Source: CAZSBB01 sp964605235
Lineage (GTDB): Bacteria > Planctomycetota > Phycisphaerae > Phycisphaerales > Phycisphaeraceae
DNA: 64,000 bases
Assembly (NCBI GenBank): GCA_964605235.1
Contig: CAZSBB010000022.1
Location: forward strand, 44,254-108,253
Direction of reading: 5' to 3'
The first letter of the stretch is position 1. Every line of letters begins with the position of its first letter. Below, one piece after another: positions 50,387 through 58,871 of this stretch. The notes under the pieces were generated by a model. It did not search any database, was not told where the DNA came from, and saw only the letters and a program-made list of their open reading frames with translations. The position numbers were made by a program, and so were the translations under genes.

Positions 50387-52540
50387 ATGTCTTATCCGTC
50401 ATCCGCAGCGTCCATAGCTCAACATCTGGGAACCGTCACGCTCAGCCCTGACACGCCGGTGGTCGCCGGCAGCGTGGGCACGTGGACCCTCACGCTGACC
50501 GTCGGCGACATGGGCATCGACGAAGGCGGCACGATCAAGCTGTGTCATCGTTTCGCCAGCGATTGGCAGGCGCCCCAGTTCACCGATCCTGCCGGGCCGG
50601 GCTATGCGACGGTGCGCACCAACGGGCAGGCGGCGGTGCGTCCCAGCTATGTCGCCAAGGGGCATGATCGGCCGTGGATGAAGGCGCTGGTGATCGATGT
50701 GTACGACGGCTCACTCAAGCCGGGCGACACCGTGACCATCGTGCTGGGCGAGCGCAGCGGCGGGTCGCCGGGCGTACGGGCGCAGACGTTCATTGAATCC
50801 GCCCATGTGTTTCAGGTGTTTGTCGATCCCACCAATGCCTGCGTGGCCCGGCCGACGCCCTCGCCGCATGTGCCGATCATCTCCGGCCCCGCCGAGCAAC
50901 TGGTTTGCCAACTGCCCGCGCAGGCGCTGGTGGGACAGACCATCAAACCTTTGCTCAAGGGCGAAGACCGCTGGCGCAATCCCACGCCCGCGCCCACTGA
51001 CGTGCAACTGCAATGGCGCGGGGAGGGCAGCGTTGACATTGCTGATGGACAACTCGTCGTGCGCGATCCCGGCGCGGGATGGCTGGAGGCGTCGGCTGGG
51101 GCGCTGCGCTGCCGCAGCAATTGGATGACCTTGCACGCGGCCGCCCCCGCGCTCCAGCGTTATTGGGGCGATCTGCACGGGCAAAGCGATTCCACCGTCG
51201 GCACCGGCAGCGAGGACGAATATTTCCGCTTCGCCCGCGACTGGGCGGGCTGCGACTTCGCGTGTCATCAGGGCAATGATTTTCAGCTCGATGATGCGGC
51301 GTGGCAGCGGATCAACGATGCGACCCGCAAGTTCCACCAGCCGGGGGTGTACGTCACGCTGCCGGGCTACGAGTGGTCGGGCAACACGCCGGCCGGCGGC
51401 GATCGTAATGTGATCTATGACCGCGAGGATCAGCCGATATTCCGCTCCAGCCATTGGCAGACGCCCACCACGCCCGCCACCGAGCAGACGCCCGCCCATC
51501 CAGTGAATGTGCTGTTCGACCGGCTCAAACAGCACGGCCACGCGCTGACCTGTGCCCATGTGGGCGGACGCTATGCCGACATCCGCGCGTACTTCGATCC
51601 CGACATCTGCCCGCTGGTGGAGGTCGTCTCCTGCTGGGGCGTGTTCGAGTGGCTGCTCTGGGACGCGATCGACTGCGGCTACATCGTCGGCGTGATGGCC
51701 AACAGCGATGGACACAAAGGTCGTCCCGGCGCGGAGGGACCCGGCGCCGGCGAGTTCGGCATCGCCAACGGGCTCACTTGCATCCTCGCCCCGGAACTGT
51801 CGCGCCCCGCGCTCTTTGCCGCGCTGCAGCAACGCCGCTGCTACGGCACCACCGGGGCGCGCATCGACCTGGACTTTTCACTGGGCGAACATCCCATGGG
51901 TTCGGTGCTGCGGGCAGCGCCCAGCGCGCCGGTGCGGTTTGCGGTGCATGGGACCGCCCCGCTGGATCGCGTGGAGCTGTATCGCGGACGAAAGCTGCTG
52001 CGCACCTGGCGGCCGGCGGCGTTCGATGGTCAGCCTTCGCCGCGGGTGCGCGTCAGTTGGAGCGGCTCACGCATGCGGGGGCGCGGCCGGCGCGTGCGCT
52101 GGGATGGCAGCATCCGCACCGAGGGCGTCAACATCGTCTCCGCGCAGACCTTTGCGTTTGATTCACCCGCGGACGGCATCGTCAGCGCAGAGCCGCAGCG
52201 GGTGCAATTTCGCTCGCAAACCACCGGCGACACCGACGGCATCGACCTGCTGCTGGAACACGCCGGCGGCGGGACGTTGCTGTTTGAATCCACGCAGGGC
52301 CAGTGGCGCGTGGACCTGGCGCAGCTTGCTGGGGCGGGGCAGCAGACGGTGTTTGACCTGGGGGAAATGGACCGCGTGCTGCGCGTGGAACGCTATCCCG
52401 CGCAGCTCACGCAGGATGTGTTGACGGGGGAATACCCGGCACCAGGTGAAGCGGGAAAGCTCACGCCGTACTTCGTCAAAGCCGTGCAATGCGATGGCGA
52501 GATGGCGTGGTCGAGCCCGATTTACGTGGACCTGCGGTAG
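50387..52540 (+). CDS. DUF3604-like PHP-domain metal hydrolase
   Basis: 717 residues from the ATG at 50387, which has GAGGT 6 bases upstream; an in-frame GTG at 50327 lacks one. Residues 1-265 are beta-sandwich-like. From about 275 a PHP-type metal site begins with YWGDLHGQSDSTVGTGSEDE, then DFACHQGNDF, LPGYEWSG, LTCAHVGGRYADI and GVMANSDGHKGRPG. This is the order of the His/Asp ligands in DUF3604 proteins. The C-terminus is again beta-rich. There is no signal peptide. The family is widespread in planctomycetes with no settled reaction; phosphoesterase or lyase activity is possible. Last gene of the plus arm. Confidence 0.75.
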   Translation: MSYPSSAASIAQHLGTVTLSPDTPVVAGSVGTWTLTLTVGDMGIDEGGTIKLCHRFASDWQAPQFTDPAGPGYATVRTNGQAAVRPSYVAKGHDRPWMKALVIDVYDGSLKPGDTVTIVLGERSGGSPGVRAQTFIESAHVFQVFVDPTNACVARPTPSPHVPIISGPAEQLVCQLPAQALVGQTIKPLLKGEDRWRNPTPAPTDVQLQWRGEGSVDIADGQLVVRDPGAGWLEASAGALRCRSNWMTLHAAAPALQRYWGDLHGQSDSTVGTGSEDEYFRFARDWAGCDFACHQGNDFQLDDAAWQRINDATRKFHQPGVYVTLPGYEWSGNTPAGGDRNVIYDREDQPIFRSSHWQTPTTPATEQTPAHPVNVLFDRLKQHGHALTCAHVGGRYADIRAYFDPDICPLVEVVSCWGVFEWLLWDAIDCGYIVGVMANSDGHKGRPGAEGPGAGEFGIANGLTCILAPELSRPALFAALQQRRCYGTTGARIDLDFSLGEHPMGSVLRAAPSAPVRFAVHGTAPLDRVELYRGRKLLRTWRPAAFDGQPSPRVRVSWSGSRMRGRGRRVRWDGSIRTEGVNIVSAQTFAFDSPADGIVSAEPQRVQFRSQTTGDTDGIDLLLEHAGGGTLLFESTQGQWRVDLAQLAGAGQQTVFDLGEMDRVLRVERYPAQLTQDVLTGEYPAPGEAGKLTPYFVKAVQCDGEMAWSSPIYVDLR

Positions 52541-52580
52541 GGCGGTGGCGCGGGAAGCTGGCGTGGGCCTGGGGTGGTTC

Positions 52581-52640
52581 GTTGCGCTCGCACAGCGAGC
52601 CCTACAGCCCATCCCGTAGGGCTCGCTGTGCGAGCGCAAC
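52581..52640. repeat. Perfect 25-bp inverted repeat between convergent genes
   Basis: Left arm 52581-52605 (starting GTTGCGCTCGCACAGCGAGC) and right arm 52616-52640 (ending GCTCGCTGTGCGAGCGCAAC) are exact reverse complements, with a 10-base loop. It lies between the stops of the DUF3604-like gene (52540) and the aminotransferase gene (52682). No T-run follows on either strand, so it is a REP-like element or a factor-dependent bidirectional terminator rather than a classic intrinsic one. Confidence 0.9.
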
Positions 52641-52681
52641 ACGGCGCACGTCATACCGCTGGGAAACTTCCGGGGGTGGGG

Positions 52682-53875
52682 TTACTTGCTCGCCCAGGCT
52701 TTGAGCCTGGTCAGACCTTCCTGAATGTCAGGCAGGTTGATGCCGCTGTACGCCAGGCGGATGTACTTGTCCTTCTCATCGGGCAGAGCGCGGCCGAAGT
52801 GCAGGCGGGTGCAGAAGCTCACGCCGGTTTCCTTCATCGCGGTGCGGCGAAAGACTTCGTAATCGCTGATGCCCTTGGCTGCCATGAGCTGGGTGACATT
52901 GGGGAACAGGTAGAAGGTGGCGTGCGGGCGATAGCAGTGGACGCCGGGGATGCTGTTGAGCAGGTCCACGCAGGCGTCGCGGCGTTCGCGCAGGACGTTG
53001 ATGATCTGTTTGGGGCCATCCTGGCTGCCGCGCAGGGCTTCGATGGCGCCGTACTGGATGAAGTGGTTGGAGCAGCTTTCATCGTTGACGTTGATCTTGG
53101 CGACGGCGTCGATGATGGCTTTGGGGCCGATCGCGCCGCCGAGGCGCCAGCCGGTCATGGCGAATTTTTTGCTGAAGGTGTAGAGGATGACGGTGCGTTC
53201 TTCCATGCCGGGCAGCGAGGCGATGGACTTGCTGACGCCGGCGTAGCGCATGTCGAAGTACGCTTCATCCGCCAGCACGATCAGGTCATGCTTGAGCGCC
53301 AGCTCGGCGATGTGACGCATCTCGGCGTCGGAGCTTTCAGCGCCGGTGGGGTTCTGCAGGTTGTTGTAAATCAGCAGGCGGGTGCGCGGCGTGATGGAGC
53401 GTTCCAGGCCGGCGAGATCAAGCTCGAAGTTTTCCTTGCCTTCGCGGAAGCGGTAGGCGACGGCCTTGCCCTTGTGGAACTCGATCTGGCTTTCGTAGAT
53501 CGGATAGCCGGGGGTGGGATAGAGCACTTCGTCGCCTTCATCCATGAGGGTGAGGACGAACTTGCTGATGGACGGTTTGCCGCCGGGCTGAATGGCGACG
53601 TTTTCCGCCGTGTAGTGGGTGGCATGGGAAGCGTTGAGGTCTTCGGCAAGGGCGGCACGGAGTTCGGGGATGCCGTAGTTGGGGCAGTAGCCGGTCTTGC
53701 CCGCATTGGCGGCGGCGAAGGCGGCGTCGATGATGTTCTGCGGGGTTTTGATGTTCATGTCGCCCAGGTGGAAGGGATAGACCTTGTTCCCCTGGTCGGC
53801 GAACGCGCGGGCTTCGGCGGAAACGGCAAACGCGGTTTCAGTCCCCAGACGAGTCAGACGTGGCGCCAGGCGCAT
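52682..53875 (-). CDS. Class I/II PLP-dependent aminotransferase (LL-diaminopimelate/aspartate type)
   Basis: 397 residues from the ATG at 53875, with GGAGG 9 bases upstream. It is a fold-type I aminotransferase: TGYCPNYGIPELRAALAEDL near the N-terminus, NNLQNPTGAESSDAE with the Asn-Pro pair, ADEAYFDMRY with the Asp that contacts the pyridine nitrogen, TFSKKFAMTGWRLG with the PLP Lys, and a C-terminal Arg region (YIRLAYSGINL). The closest relatives by text are aspartate and LL-diaminopimelate aminotransferases, but the specificity cannot be read off. It appears to be single and housekeeping, converging with the polysaccharide block across the perfect hairpin. Confidence 0.88.
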   Translation of the reverse strand: MRLAPRLTRLGTETAFAVSAEARAFADQGNKVYPFHLGDMNIKTPQNIIDAAFAAANAGKTGYCPNYGIPELRAALAEDLNASHATHYTAENVAIQPGGKPSISKFVLTLMDEGDEVLYPTPGYPIYESQIEFHKGKAVAYRFREGKENFELDLAGLERSITPRTRLLIYNNLQNPTGAESSDAEMRHIAELALKHDLIVLADEAYFDMRYAGVSKSIASLPGMEERTVILYTFSKKFAMTGWRLGGAIGPKAIIDAVAKINVNDESCSNHFIQYGAIEALRGSQDGPKQIINVLRERRDACVDLLNSIPGVHCYRPHATFYLFPNVTQLMAAKGISDYEVFRRTAMKETGVSFCTRLHFGRALPDEKDKYIRLAYSGINLPDIQEGLTRLKAWASK

Positions 53876-53994
53876 GTGCAACAGCCTCCAGCAAAAGGGG
53901 CGGGAATGATGCAGGCAGGAGGGGCATCATAACGCCAAGTCGGGGGGAGGTGGGCGGCGGCGGACATGTGAAGTGAGGCGGGGGGACAGGCGGT

Positions 53995-55056
53995 TCAGGC
54001 GGCGCGCTGATCGGGGATGCGGAAGCTGGCGCCGCACTTACCGCAGCGGACACCGTGCCCGCGCGCCGCCGGCGGATAAACGCCGATGGCGCGACACTTG
54101 GGACAGGCGCAGCGCACCTGCTCCGACGCGCTGCCGGCGTGGGAATGGCCCGCGCTGGACGTGCTGGCGGCGGCATCACCTGCGGCATTGCTGGCAGCGC
54201 CTCCGGGCACGCGGAAAACGGTGCTGCACTGGTTGCAGCGGTGCTTGCTCCCGCGCTGCTCGACATCGAGCACCGCCACATGATGGCACTTGGGACAGCC
54301 GATGCGCACCTTGTGATCGTCCACCGGCGGCGGCGGGGTGGGGCGCGGTGTGCTGGTGGGCGGAGCGCTCAGGTGCTGCGTGGGGCGGGTGGTTTCCCGG
54401 CGCCGGCGCGGGGGCGCTGCCGGGGTGTTGTTCGCCTCGGTGCGCGCCTGGGCGGGATCAAGCCCGGTGGTCAGTTGATAGCAATGCGCCAGCAGCAGCA
54501 GAAACTCCTGGCGCTGGAGCTTGCGGGCGATCATTTCCGCATCGCGCGACAGGCGGCCTTCACCGGCTTCCGCCAGCAGATCGGTGAAGGCGAATGGCTC
54601 AAACGCGCCGTTCATCGCCACGATGTCCACGAAGCGCCGCAGGGATTTGTCGTCGGCCTGCTGGCCCAGTTCCGCGGTGCGCACCGCCAGCGGGGCAAAG
54701 ATGGGATGCCCTTCGACCTGGCGCAGGTGCGACTTGGAAGCTTCACCATGGCCCAGGTGGCGTTCGCTCAAGCCGGCGATGTACCACCGCTCGGGCGTGG
54801 GCGCGGCGGCGGCGACCATGGCGGCTTCGCTGAGCCAACCGTTGAGCAGCAGCAGCAGGCCGCGCACCGCGCTGACGCCGGCGGGGTTTTGCAGCGGTGC
54901 GGAGCCGAAGAGCTTTTCGTCACTGAGTTGCTCGAGCGCGGCGGTGGCGGTCGGCAGCGGATGTTCGTGCCAGCGCACCGGGGGCAAGGCGGTCCCGCGC
55001 ATCAGCAGCAGGGCGGCAATCTCCGGCGATTGGCGGGTGTAATCCAGATGCGACAT
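53995..55056 (-). CDS. Protein with helical N-terminus and two C-terminal zinc ribbons
   Basis: 353 residues from the ATG at 55056 (GGGAG 7 bases upstream). The first 205 or so are helical, with TPR-like text (GWLSEAAMVAAAAPTPERWY, GLSERHLGHGEASKSHLRQV). A Pro/Arg/Thr-rich linker follows at about 215-255. The C-terminus has two similar zinc ribbons of the MJ0042/regulatory-protein type: CPKC...CNQCSTVFRVP (about 263-292) and CPKC...CGKCGASFRIP (about 324-350). Such ribbons are common in planctomycetes and usually mediate protein or nucleic-acid contacts. I do not recognise the protein as a whole. Confidence 0.7.
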   Translation of the reverse strand: MSHLDYTRQSPEIAALLLMRGTALPPVRWHEHPLPTATAALEQLSDEKLFGSAPLQNPAGVSAVRGLLLLLNGWLSEAAMVAAAAPTPERWYIAGLSERHLGHGEASKSHLRQVEGHPIFAPLAVRTAELGQQADDKSLRRFVDIVAMNGAFEPFAFTDLLAEAGEGRLSRDAEMIARKLQRQEFLLLLAHCYQLTTGLDPAQARTEANNTPAAPPRRRRETTRPTQHLSAPPTSTPRPTPPPPVDDHKVRIGCPKCHHVAVLDVEQRGSKHRCNQCSTVFRVPGGAASNAAGDAAASTSSAGHSHAGSASEQVRCACPKCRAIGVYPPAARGHGVRCGKCGASFRIPDQRAA

Positions 55057-55234
55057 TGCCACACTCCCGGTCAGAACAGGCGAATAACCGGAGCATCGGC
55101 TGTCGGCACGTCAGGCTTGATTGTCCCAGGGAGAATGTGGAAAAGGCGGTTCAGCGGTGCCGCGCTGGGCAGGTCGTGCCGGTTGTAGCGTCCAGTAAGT
55201 GAGCTGCGGGGTTCCCGCGCGGGCGGGGGCGTGG

Positions 55235-56401
55235 TCAAGGGTTCCAGGTCAGGCGGCCCCGGGCGCTGCCGGGCTGGCGCTGCACACACAGGACGTGACA
55301 ACGTTGATCGACCTGCCAGCGGGAGCAAGTCAGCGCCACGCCCTGGGCCGTGAAGCGCGCCGTCGGCGCTGCCCGCACCTTGACGGTGAATTGCTCCGCC
55401 AGAGCCGCCCGACCCAGCGCATCGACGGCGGTGAAGTCCATCTCCAGCGTGCCGGGTTGCTGCGCGCAGCGGGTCAGATCGCAGTACGCCAGTTGGGTCC
55501 AGCCGGTGCGGGTGTCGCGCGCCAGCAGACGGTCGAAGCGCGTGCCGATGCGATGCAGGAAGGCGACCCACTGCGCCACGACTTCGCCGTTGCGCGTCGG
55601 GTCGGCATGCAGCAGATTGGGCCAGTGCAGGCCGCAGACCGGGCCGTCGACGGCATAGCCCGGCAGGCTCGCCGGATCAACAGCCAGGGCGTTCCAGGCG
55701 GGGCTTTGGGTGCCGCGGTCGATGGTGAGGATGCCCGCTTCCACCCCCAGCCGAGCATGCGGCACCCGTTCGCGGTGCGCCAGCTTGGCGAACGGCGTGG
55801 AGGCGTAGCGGATGCCCGCGCGGTGGAGCACTTGCGCCACCTGCGTGTCAAAGCCATGACAGAAAGCGCAGGGCACGAAGGACTCGGGAAACGCGCCCAG
55901 TTGATGCTGATCGAGCAACTGACCAAACAGATCGACCAGCCCCCGCAGATGCTCGGCAGGGCGCGGCGTGCCGTCGCGCTGCGACCACTCGGCGCGGGTG
56001 AAGCCGGCCGGCTGGGCGTCATGTTGCCAGTACTCATGTCCCAGGCCGTGCAGCGTCAACTCGATCCAGTCGCGCTCATCGCGCAGCACGGCCGCCGCCT
56101 GTTCCATCAGCTCGGGCGTGCCGGGGCAATCGCGGTTGTCCCAGGCGCTGCCCATCCAGTTGGCGCTGGGCAATTGGCGCAGCAGGCGGCGGGTGTCCCA
56201 TTCCCCCAGGATCATCGCAGCCTGCACGCGCATGTGCAGCGCCTGCCCCAACTGGGCGAGGGCGTGGTAGTCGGCGGGCACATGGTTGCGGTCGATGCCG
56301 GTGCGGTACGGTTCGCCGTGGGCATGCCCATCCTGGCCGCGCCACCAGCCAACGTCGTCCACGACCACCAGCAGGGGCAGGGGAATGCTCGCCTCGGTCA
56401 T
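55235..56401 (-). CDS. Putative polysaccharide deacetylase-fold (DUF2334-like) protein
   Basis: 388 residues. It starts with a strand and paired acidic residues, LLVVVDDVGWWRGQ. Later it has ELTLHGLGHEYW (His pair), FVPCAFCHGFDTQV, and a strand ILTIDRG. This order (Asp-Asp, His-x-x-x-His, Pro/Phe turn) resembles divergent carbohydrate esterase family 4/DUF2334 proteins, which remove acetyl groups from sugars using a metal. The match is weak. Residues 300-388 are beta-rich and may be a separate binding part. No signal peptide. It lies downstream of tRNA-Gly, but a terminator in between makes cotranscription unlikely. Confidence 0.5.
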   Translation of the reverse strand: MTEASIPLPLLVVVDDVGWWRGQDGHAHGEPYRTGIDRNHVPADYHALAQLGQALHMRVQAAMILGEWDTRRLLRQLPSANWMGSAWDNRDCPGTPELMEQAAAVLRDERDWIELTLHGLGHEYWQHDAQPAGFTRAEWSQRDGTPRPAEHLRGLVDLFGQLLDQHQLGAFPESFVPCAFCHGFDTQVAQVLHRAGIRYASTPFAKLAHRERVPHARLGVEAGILTIDRGTQSPAWNALAVDPASLPGYAVDGPVCGLHWPNLLHADPTRNGEVVAQWVAFLHRIGTRFDRLLARDTRTGWTQLAYCDLTRCAQQPGTLEMDFTAVDALGRAALAEQFTVKVRAAPTARFTAQGVALTCSRWQVDQRCHVLCVQRQPGSARGRLTWNP

Positions 56402-56431
56402 GACCCGATGCTCCTGCCGGGGACGGGGCGC

Positions 56432-56471
56432 AAAAAAAACGCCGCAGCACCCGGGACCGGGTCATGGCGGC
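56432..56471 (-). terminator. Intrinsic terminator downstream of tRNA-Gly
   Basis: Read on the minus strand, GCCGC...ACCCGG-TC-CCGGGT...GCGGC forms a two-part GC-rich hairpin followed by GT and a run of eight T (complement of 56432-56439). It starts 18 bases after the tRNA 3' end, and separates the tRNA from the gene starting at 56401. Confidence 0.75.
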
Positions 56472-56488
56472 AATCGTGCAACGACGAA

Positions 56489-56561
56489 AGCGGGTGAAGG
56501 GATTCGAACCCTCGACATGCAGCTTGGGAAGCTGCCGCTCTACCAACTGAGCTACACCCGC
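56489..56561 (-). tRNA. tRNA-Gly (anticodon CCC)
   Basis: On the minus strand a full cloverleaf can be drawn. The acceptor stem is GCGGGTG/CACCCGC. The D arm is GCTC-AGTTGGTA-GAGC. The anticodon stem is GCAGC/GCTGC with loop TTCCCAA, so the anticodon is CCC. The T arm is GAGGG-TTCGAAT-CCCTT with one G-T pair, and the discriminator is T. The 3' CCA is not encoded. A terminator follows directly. Confidence 0.95.
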
Positions 56562-56866
56562 AGGATCAGGGCATTTTAGCGCTGGATGGACCCGGCACGC
56601 AAACGCCGGCTTCGCGGCGCGGCAGCCGACCGCTGCGCCAGCATAGCGCAGCGGCAATGCCCCCTGACAGCCGGCAGCCTGTCCCGCTGCTTCCGTCAAA
56701 ATTCTCCGTCATGGAACCAGAAGTCATTGACCACTGATCCGTGTTTGTTAAAATAACATGGTTGTTGCGTGGCACGTCTGGCAAGCCACGGCTGGCCGCG
56801 CTCTTGATGGATCTTTCCCCAAAGCGGCGTCACGTCTGGGTCGGGGGACGTCGCAGGAGACGCAGC
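56562..56866. other. Intergenic region between tRNA-Gly and prepilin gene
   Basis: About 305 bases between the divergently arranged tRNA and the prepilin ATG at 56867. The right half contains a promoter candidate at 56727-56754 and a leader of roughly 105 bases. A frame running in from 56741 merely extends the prepilin with basic, non-leader sequence and is rejected. I see no gene in this stretch. Confidence 0.6.
56727..56754 (+). promoter_or_regulatory. Candidate promoter of the fourth prepilin gene
   Basis: TTGACC (56727-56732) and TAAAAT (56749-56754), 16 bases apart, each match five of six consensus bases. They lie in the only AT-rich part of the intergenic region, about 105 bases upstream of the AGGAG-ATG at 56867. 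Confidence 0.5.
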
Positions 56867-57607
56867 ATGATTGGCAAGCGGGCATTTACCCTCATCGAAC
56901 TGCTGGTGGTCATCTCCATCATTTCTCTCTTGATCGCCATTCTGCTGCCGGCGTTGTCCAAGGCGCGGGACGCCGCCCAGAACCTGCAGTGCATGAACAA
57001 CCAGCGGCAGATCACCCTCGCCTGGTCGACGTACTCGCTGGATTCAAGCGACTGGATCTGCGGCAACAACAACTGGAACTATCCCAACAGTCCTTACTTC
57101 TACTACCGTTCCTTCTGGGGTCCGACGTCTTCGGCAAGCATCGACTTCTGGCCCTACATGCTGCGGTCGAATCTGAACGCTTCCAACATCGGCGCCGGCC
57201 GGACCGGGGCGTTGCCCGACAACCTGAAAAACGGGATTCTCCATTGCCCGGAAATGGTTGCCGCACCCACCAACACCGGCAATGTGCAGTACGCCATGTG
57301 CGAGTACTTCATGGGTGGACGCAGTTGGAACGCCTTCCAGCGCGCCCCCAACCGCACACGCGAACTGCTGTATCCCGGCAAACAGGTGGTGTTCGTGGAT
57401 ACCGTCACCCCGCCCGCCAACGTCGCGGGCAACTCCTCCTTCTGGGACGCCAACATCAGCTATCTGGGTTTTCGTCACCTCAGCGGCAACCTCAATGCTT
57501 CCTTCGTTGACGGGCATGTGGAAACCCTGTCCCGCGATTTCATCCTCAACACCGCCATGTCGCCCTCCTGGATTACCAAGGTGTACTTCGGCTGGGGCAA
57601 GCCCTGA
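56867..57607 (+). CDS. Prepilin-type secreted protein
   Basis: 246 residues from the ATG at 56867, with AGGAG 7 bases upstream. The very short leader MIGKRA precedes FTLIELLVVISIISLLIAIL and LPALSKARDAAQNLQCMNNQ. The C-terminal HLSGNLNASFVDGHVETL is close to the H-X9-DG motif, with one extra residue. Unlike the three other prepilin genes of the window it has no regulator next to it, and carries its own promoter candidate. Function unknown. Confidence 0.88.
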   Translation: MIGKRAFTLIELLVVISIISLLIAILLPALSKARDAAQNLQCMNNQRQITLAWSTYSLDSSDWICGNNNWNYPNSPYFYYRSFWGPTSSASIDFWPYMLRSNLNASNIGAGRTGALPDNLKNGILHCPEMVAAPTNTGNVQYAMCEYFMGGRSWNAFQRAPNRTRELLYPGKQVVFVDTVTPPANVAGNSSFWDANISYLGFRHLSGNLNASFVDGHVETLSRDFILNTAMSPSWITKVYFGWGKP

Positions 57608-57940
57608 CGCTTTCGCCCGGATCGGTATCCACCGATCCCCCGGCGCTGACGCCAACGTCTCGTTCACCGCTGGTCATGTCGAAACCAGGAAGTCCGCCGA
57701 CATCGATGCCCGCGGCGAGCAATTGGCAGGTGAACAACACGCTGGCTTCCAGTGCATCCGTGGCTGTTCGCCCAGAGTCTGATTGCGGCTGCGGCATCCC
57801 GCAACAGTCGCCAGTTGACGTTAGCCGCCTGCGGTCACCAATCTCATCCTGTCCGCGCATAAAAAAACACGCCCGTGCCGGACAGCACGGACGTGTGGGT
57901 TGGTGCATGGTGGTCAACCGCGCGGCGGCCGACGGATGCG
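57608..57940. other. Convergent intergenic region with terminator and possible prepilin remnant
   Basis: 333 bases between the prepilin stop and the iscA stop. It contains the isc terminator at 57861-57896. Near 57646-57690 a short plus-strand frame reads ANVSFTAGHVETR, resembling the prepilin tail NASFVDGHVETL just upstream; this may be a decayed duplicate of the gene end. The remainder holds nothing I can identify. Confidence 0.5.
57861..57896 (-). terminator. Intrinsic terminator of the isc operon
   Basis: On the minus strand ACACGTCCGTGC and GCACGGGCGTGT form a 12-base stem (one G-U wobble) with a 6-base loop. The run of seven T begins at the last base of the stem (complement of 57861-57867). 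It lies about 45 bases after the iscA stop codon. Confidence 0.88.
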
Positions 57941-58273
57941 TTACGCGCTGAAGCTGCTGCCGCAGCCGCAGCTCGAGGTGGCGTTGGGATTGGTGAAGGT
58001 GAAGCCCCGGCCCATCACTTCGTCTTTGAAGTCGATGGTGGTGCCGTTCAGGTACAGGTAGCTTTTGGGATCGCAGACGATCTTCACGCCGTGGTCGGCA
58101 AAAGCTTCGTCGCTGTCCTTGGACTGCTCGGTCAGGTCCAGGATGTAGCTGAACCCGGAGCAGCCGCCGCCCTTGACGCCCACGCGGAGACAGACCTTCT
58201 CCTTGTCGAGCTCCTGGGCGTTGATGATCGACTGGATTTCCTTGGCGGCAGTTTCAGTCAGGTGAATGGCCAT
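57941..58273 (-). CDS. iscA: A-type iron-sulfur carrier IscA/ErpA
   Basis: 110 residues from the ATG at 58273 (AGGAG 10 bases upstream), the normal length for the family. The three conserved Cys are present: one in KGGGCSGFSY and two in the C-terminal CGCGSSF. A-type carriers hold or deliver Fe-S clusters to apoproteins in the cytoplasm. It is the last gene of the iscR-iscS-iscU-iscA group, 104 bases after iscU, and is followed by a terminator. ErpA or HesB naming is possible; the operon context favours IscA. A longer frame from 58405 overlaps iscU and is rejected. Confidence 0.9.
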   Translation of the reverse strand: MAIHLTETAAKEIQSIINAQELDKEKVCLRVGVKGGGCSGFSYILDLTEQSKDSDEAFADHGVKIVCDPKSYLYLNGTTIDFKDEVMGRGFTFTNPNATSSCGCGSSFSA

Positions 58274-58377
58274 GACAATCAGACTCCTTGCTGCAAGCGC
58301 GGGGCGGCCGACACAGCCCGAAGTTTCACCCGCGGCGGGATGGTGGATTATACCGACGACACGCGACAAGCATAGGC

Positions 58378-58842
58378 TCAGGACTCGACGGCAGGCTGGG
58401 AACACGCGGCGGCAGCCTTGATGGTCGGCGCCTGATCCGTTGCCCCAGCCCCGGTTTCACCCGCAGCCTTCTTCTGGTAATCCGCAATGGCGCTGCGGAT
58501 GGCGTCCTCGGCGAGGACCGAGCAGTGGATCTTCACCGGCGGGAGGCTCAGCTCCTGCACGATGTCGGTGTTCTTGATCTGCTGGGCCTGCTCGATGGTC
58601 TTGCCCTTGAGCCATTCGGTCGCCAGCGAGCTGGACGCGATCGCCGAGCCGCAGCCGAAGGTCTTGAACTTGGCGTCGGTGATTTTGCCGGTCGCCTGAT
58701 CGACCTGGATTTGCAGCTTCATGACGTCGCCGCATTCGGGCGCGCCGACGATGCCGGTGCCGACGTTGGGGGCATCCTTGGGGAGGCTGCCGACGTTGCG
58801 GGGGTGTTCGTAATGGTCAATGACTTTGTTGCTGTACGCCAT
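58378..58842 (-). CDS. iscU: Iron-sulfur cluster scaffold IscU
   Basis: 154 residues. It has the N-terminal MAYSNKVIDHYEHPRNVGSL, then the three scaffold Cys in APECGDVMKL, FGCGSAIASSSL and IHCSVLAEDAI, and the LPPVK chaperone-recognition motif directly before the last. It assembles Fe-S clusters with sulfur from IscS. The family is about 128 residues. Here a roughly 30-residue Ala/Gly-rich tail follows (GETGAGATDQAPTIKAAAAC), carrying an extra Cys. It lies between iscS and iscA, separated from iscS by an inverted repeat element. No hscA/hscB or fdx is nearby. Confidence 0.93.
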   Translation of the reverse strand: MAYSNKVIDHYEHPRNVGSLPKDAPNVGTGIVGAPECGDVMKLQIQVDQATGKITDAKFKTFGCGSAIASSSLATEWLKGKTIEQAQQIKNTDIVQELSLPPVKIHCSVLAEDAIRSAIADYQKKAAGETGAGATDQAPTIKAAAACSQPAVES

Positions 58843-58871
58843 GGCGGCACTCCTTTTTCAATGCTTTTTTT

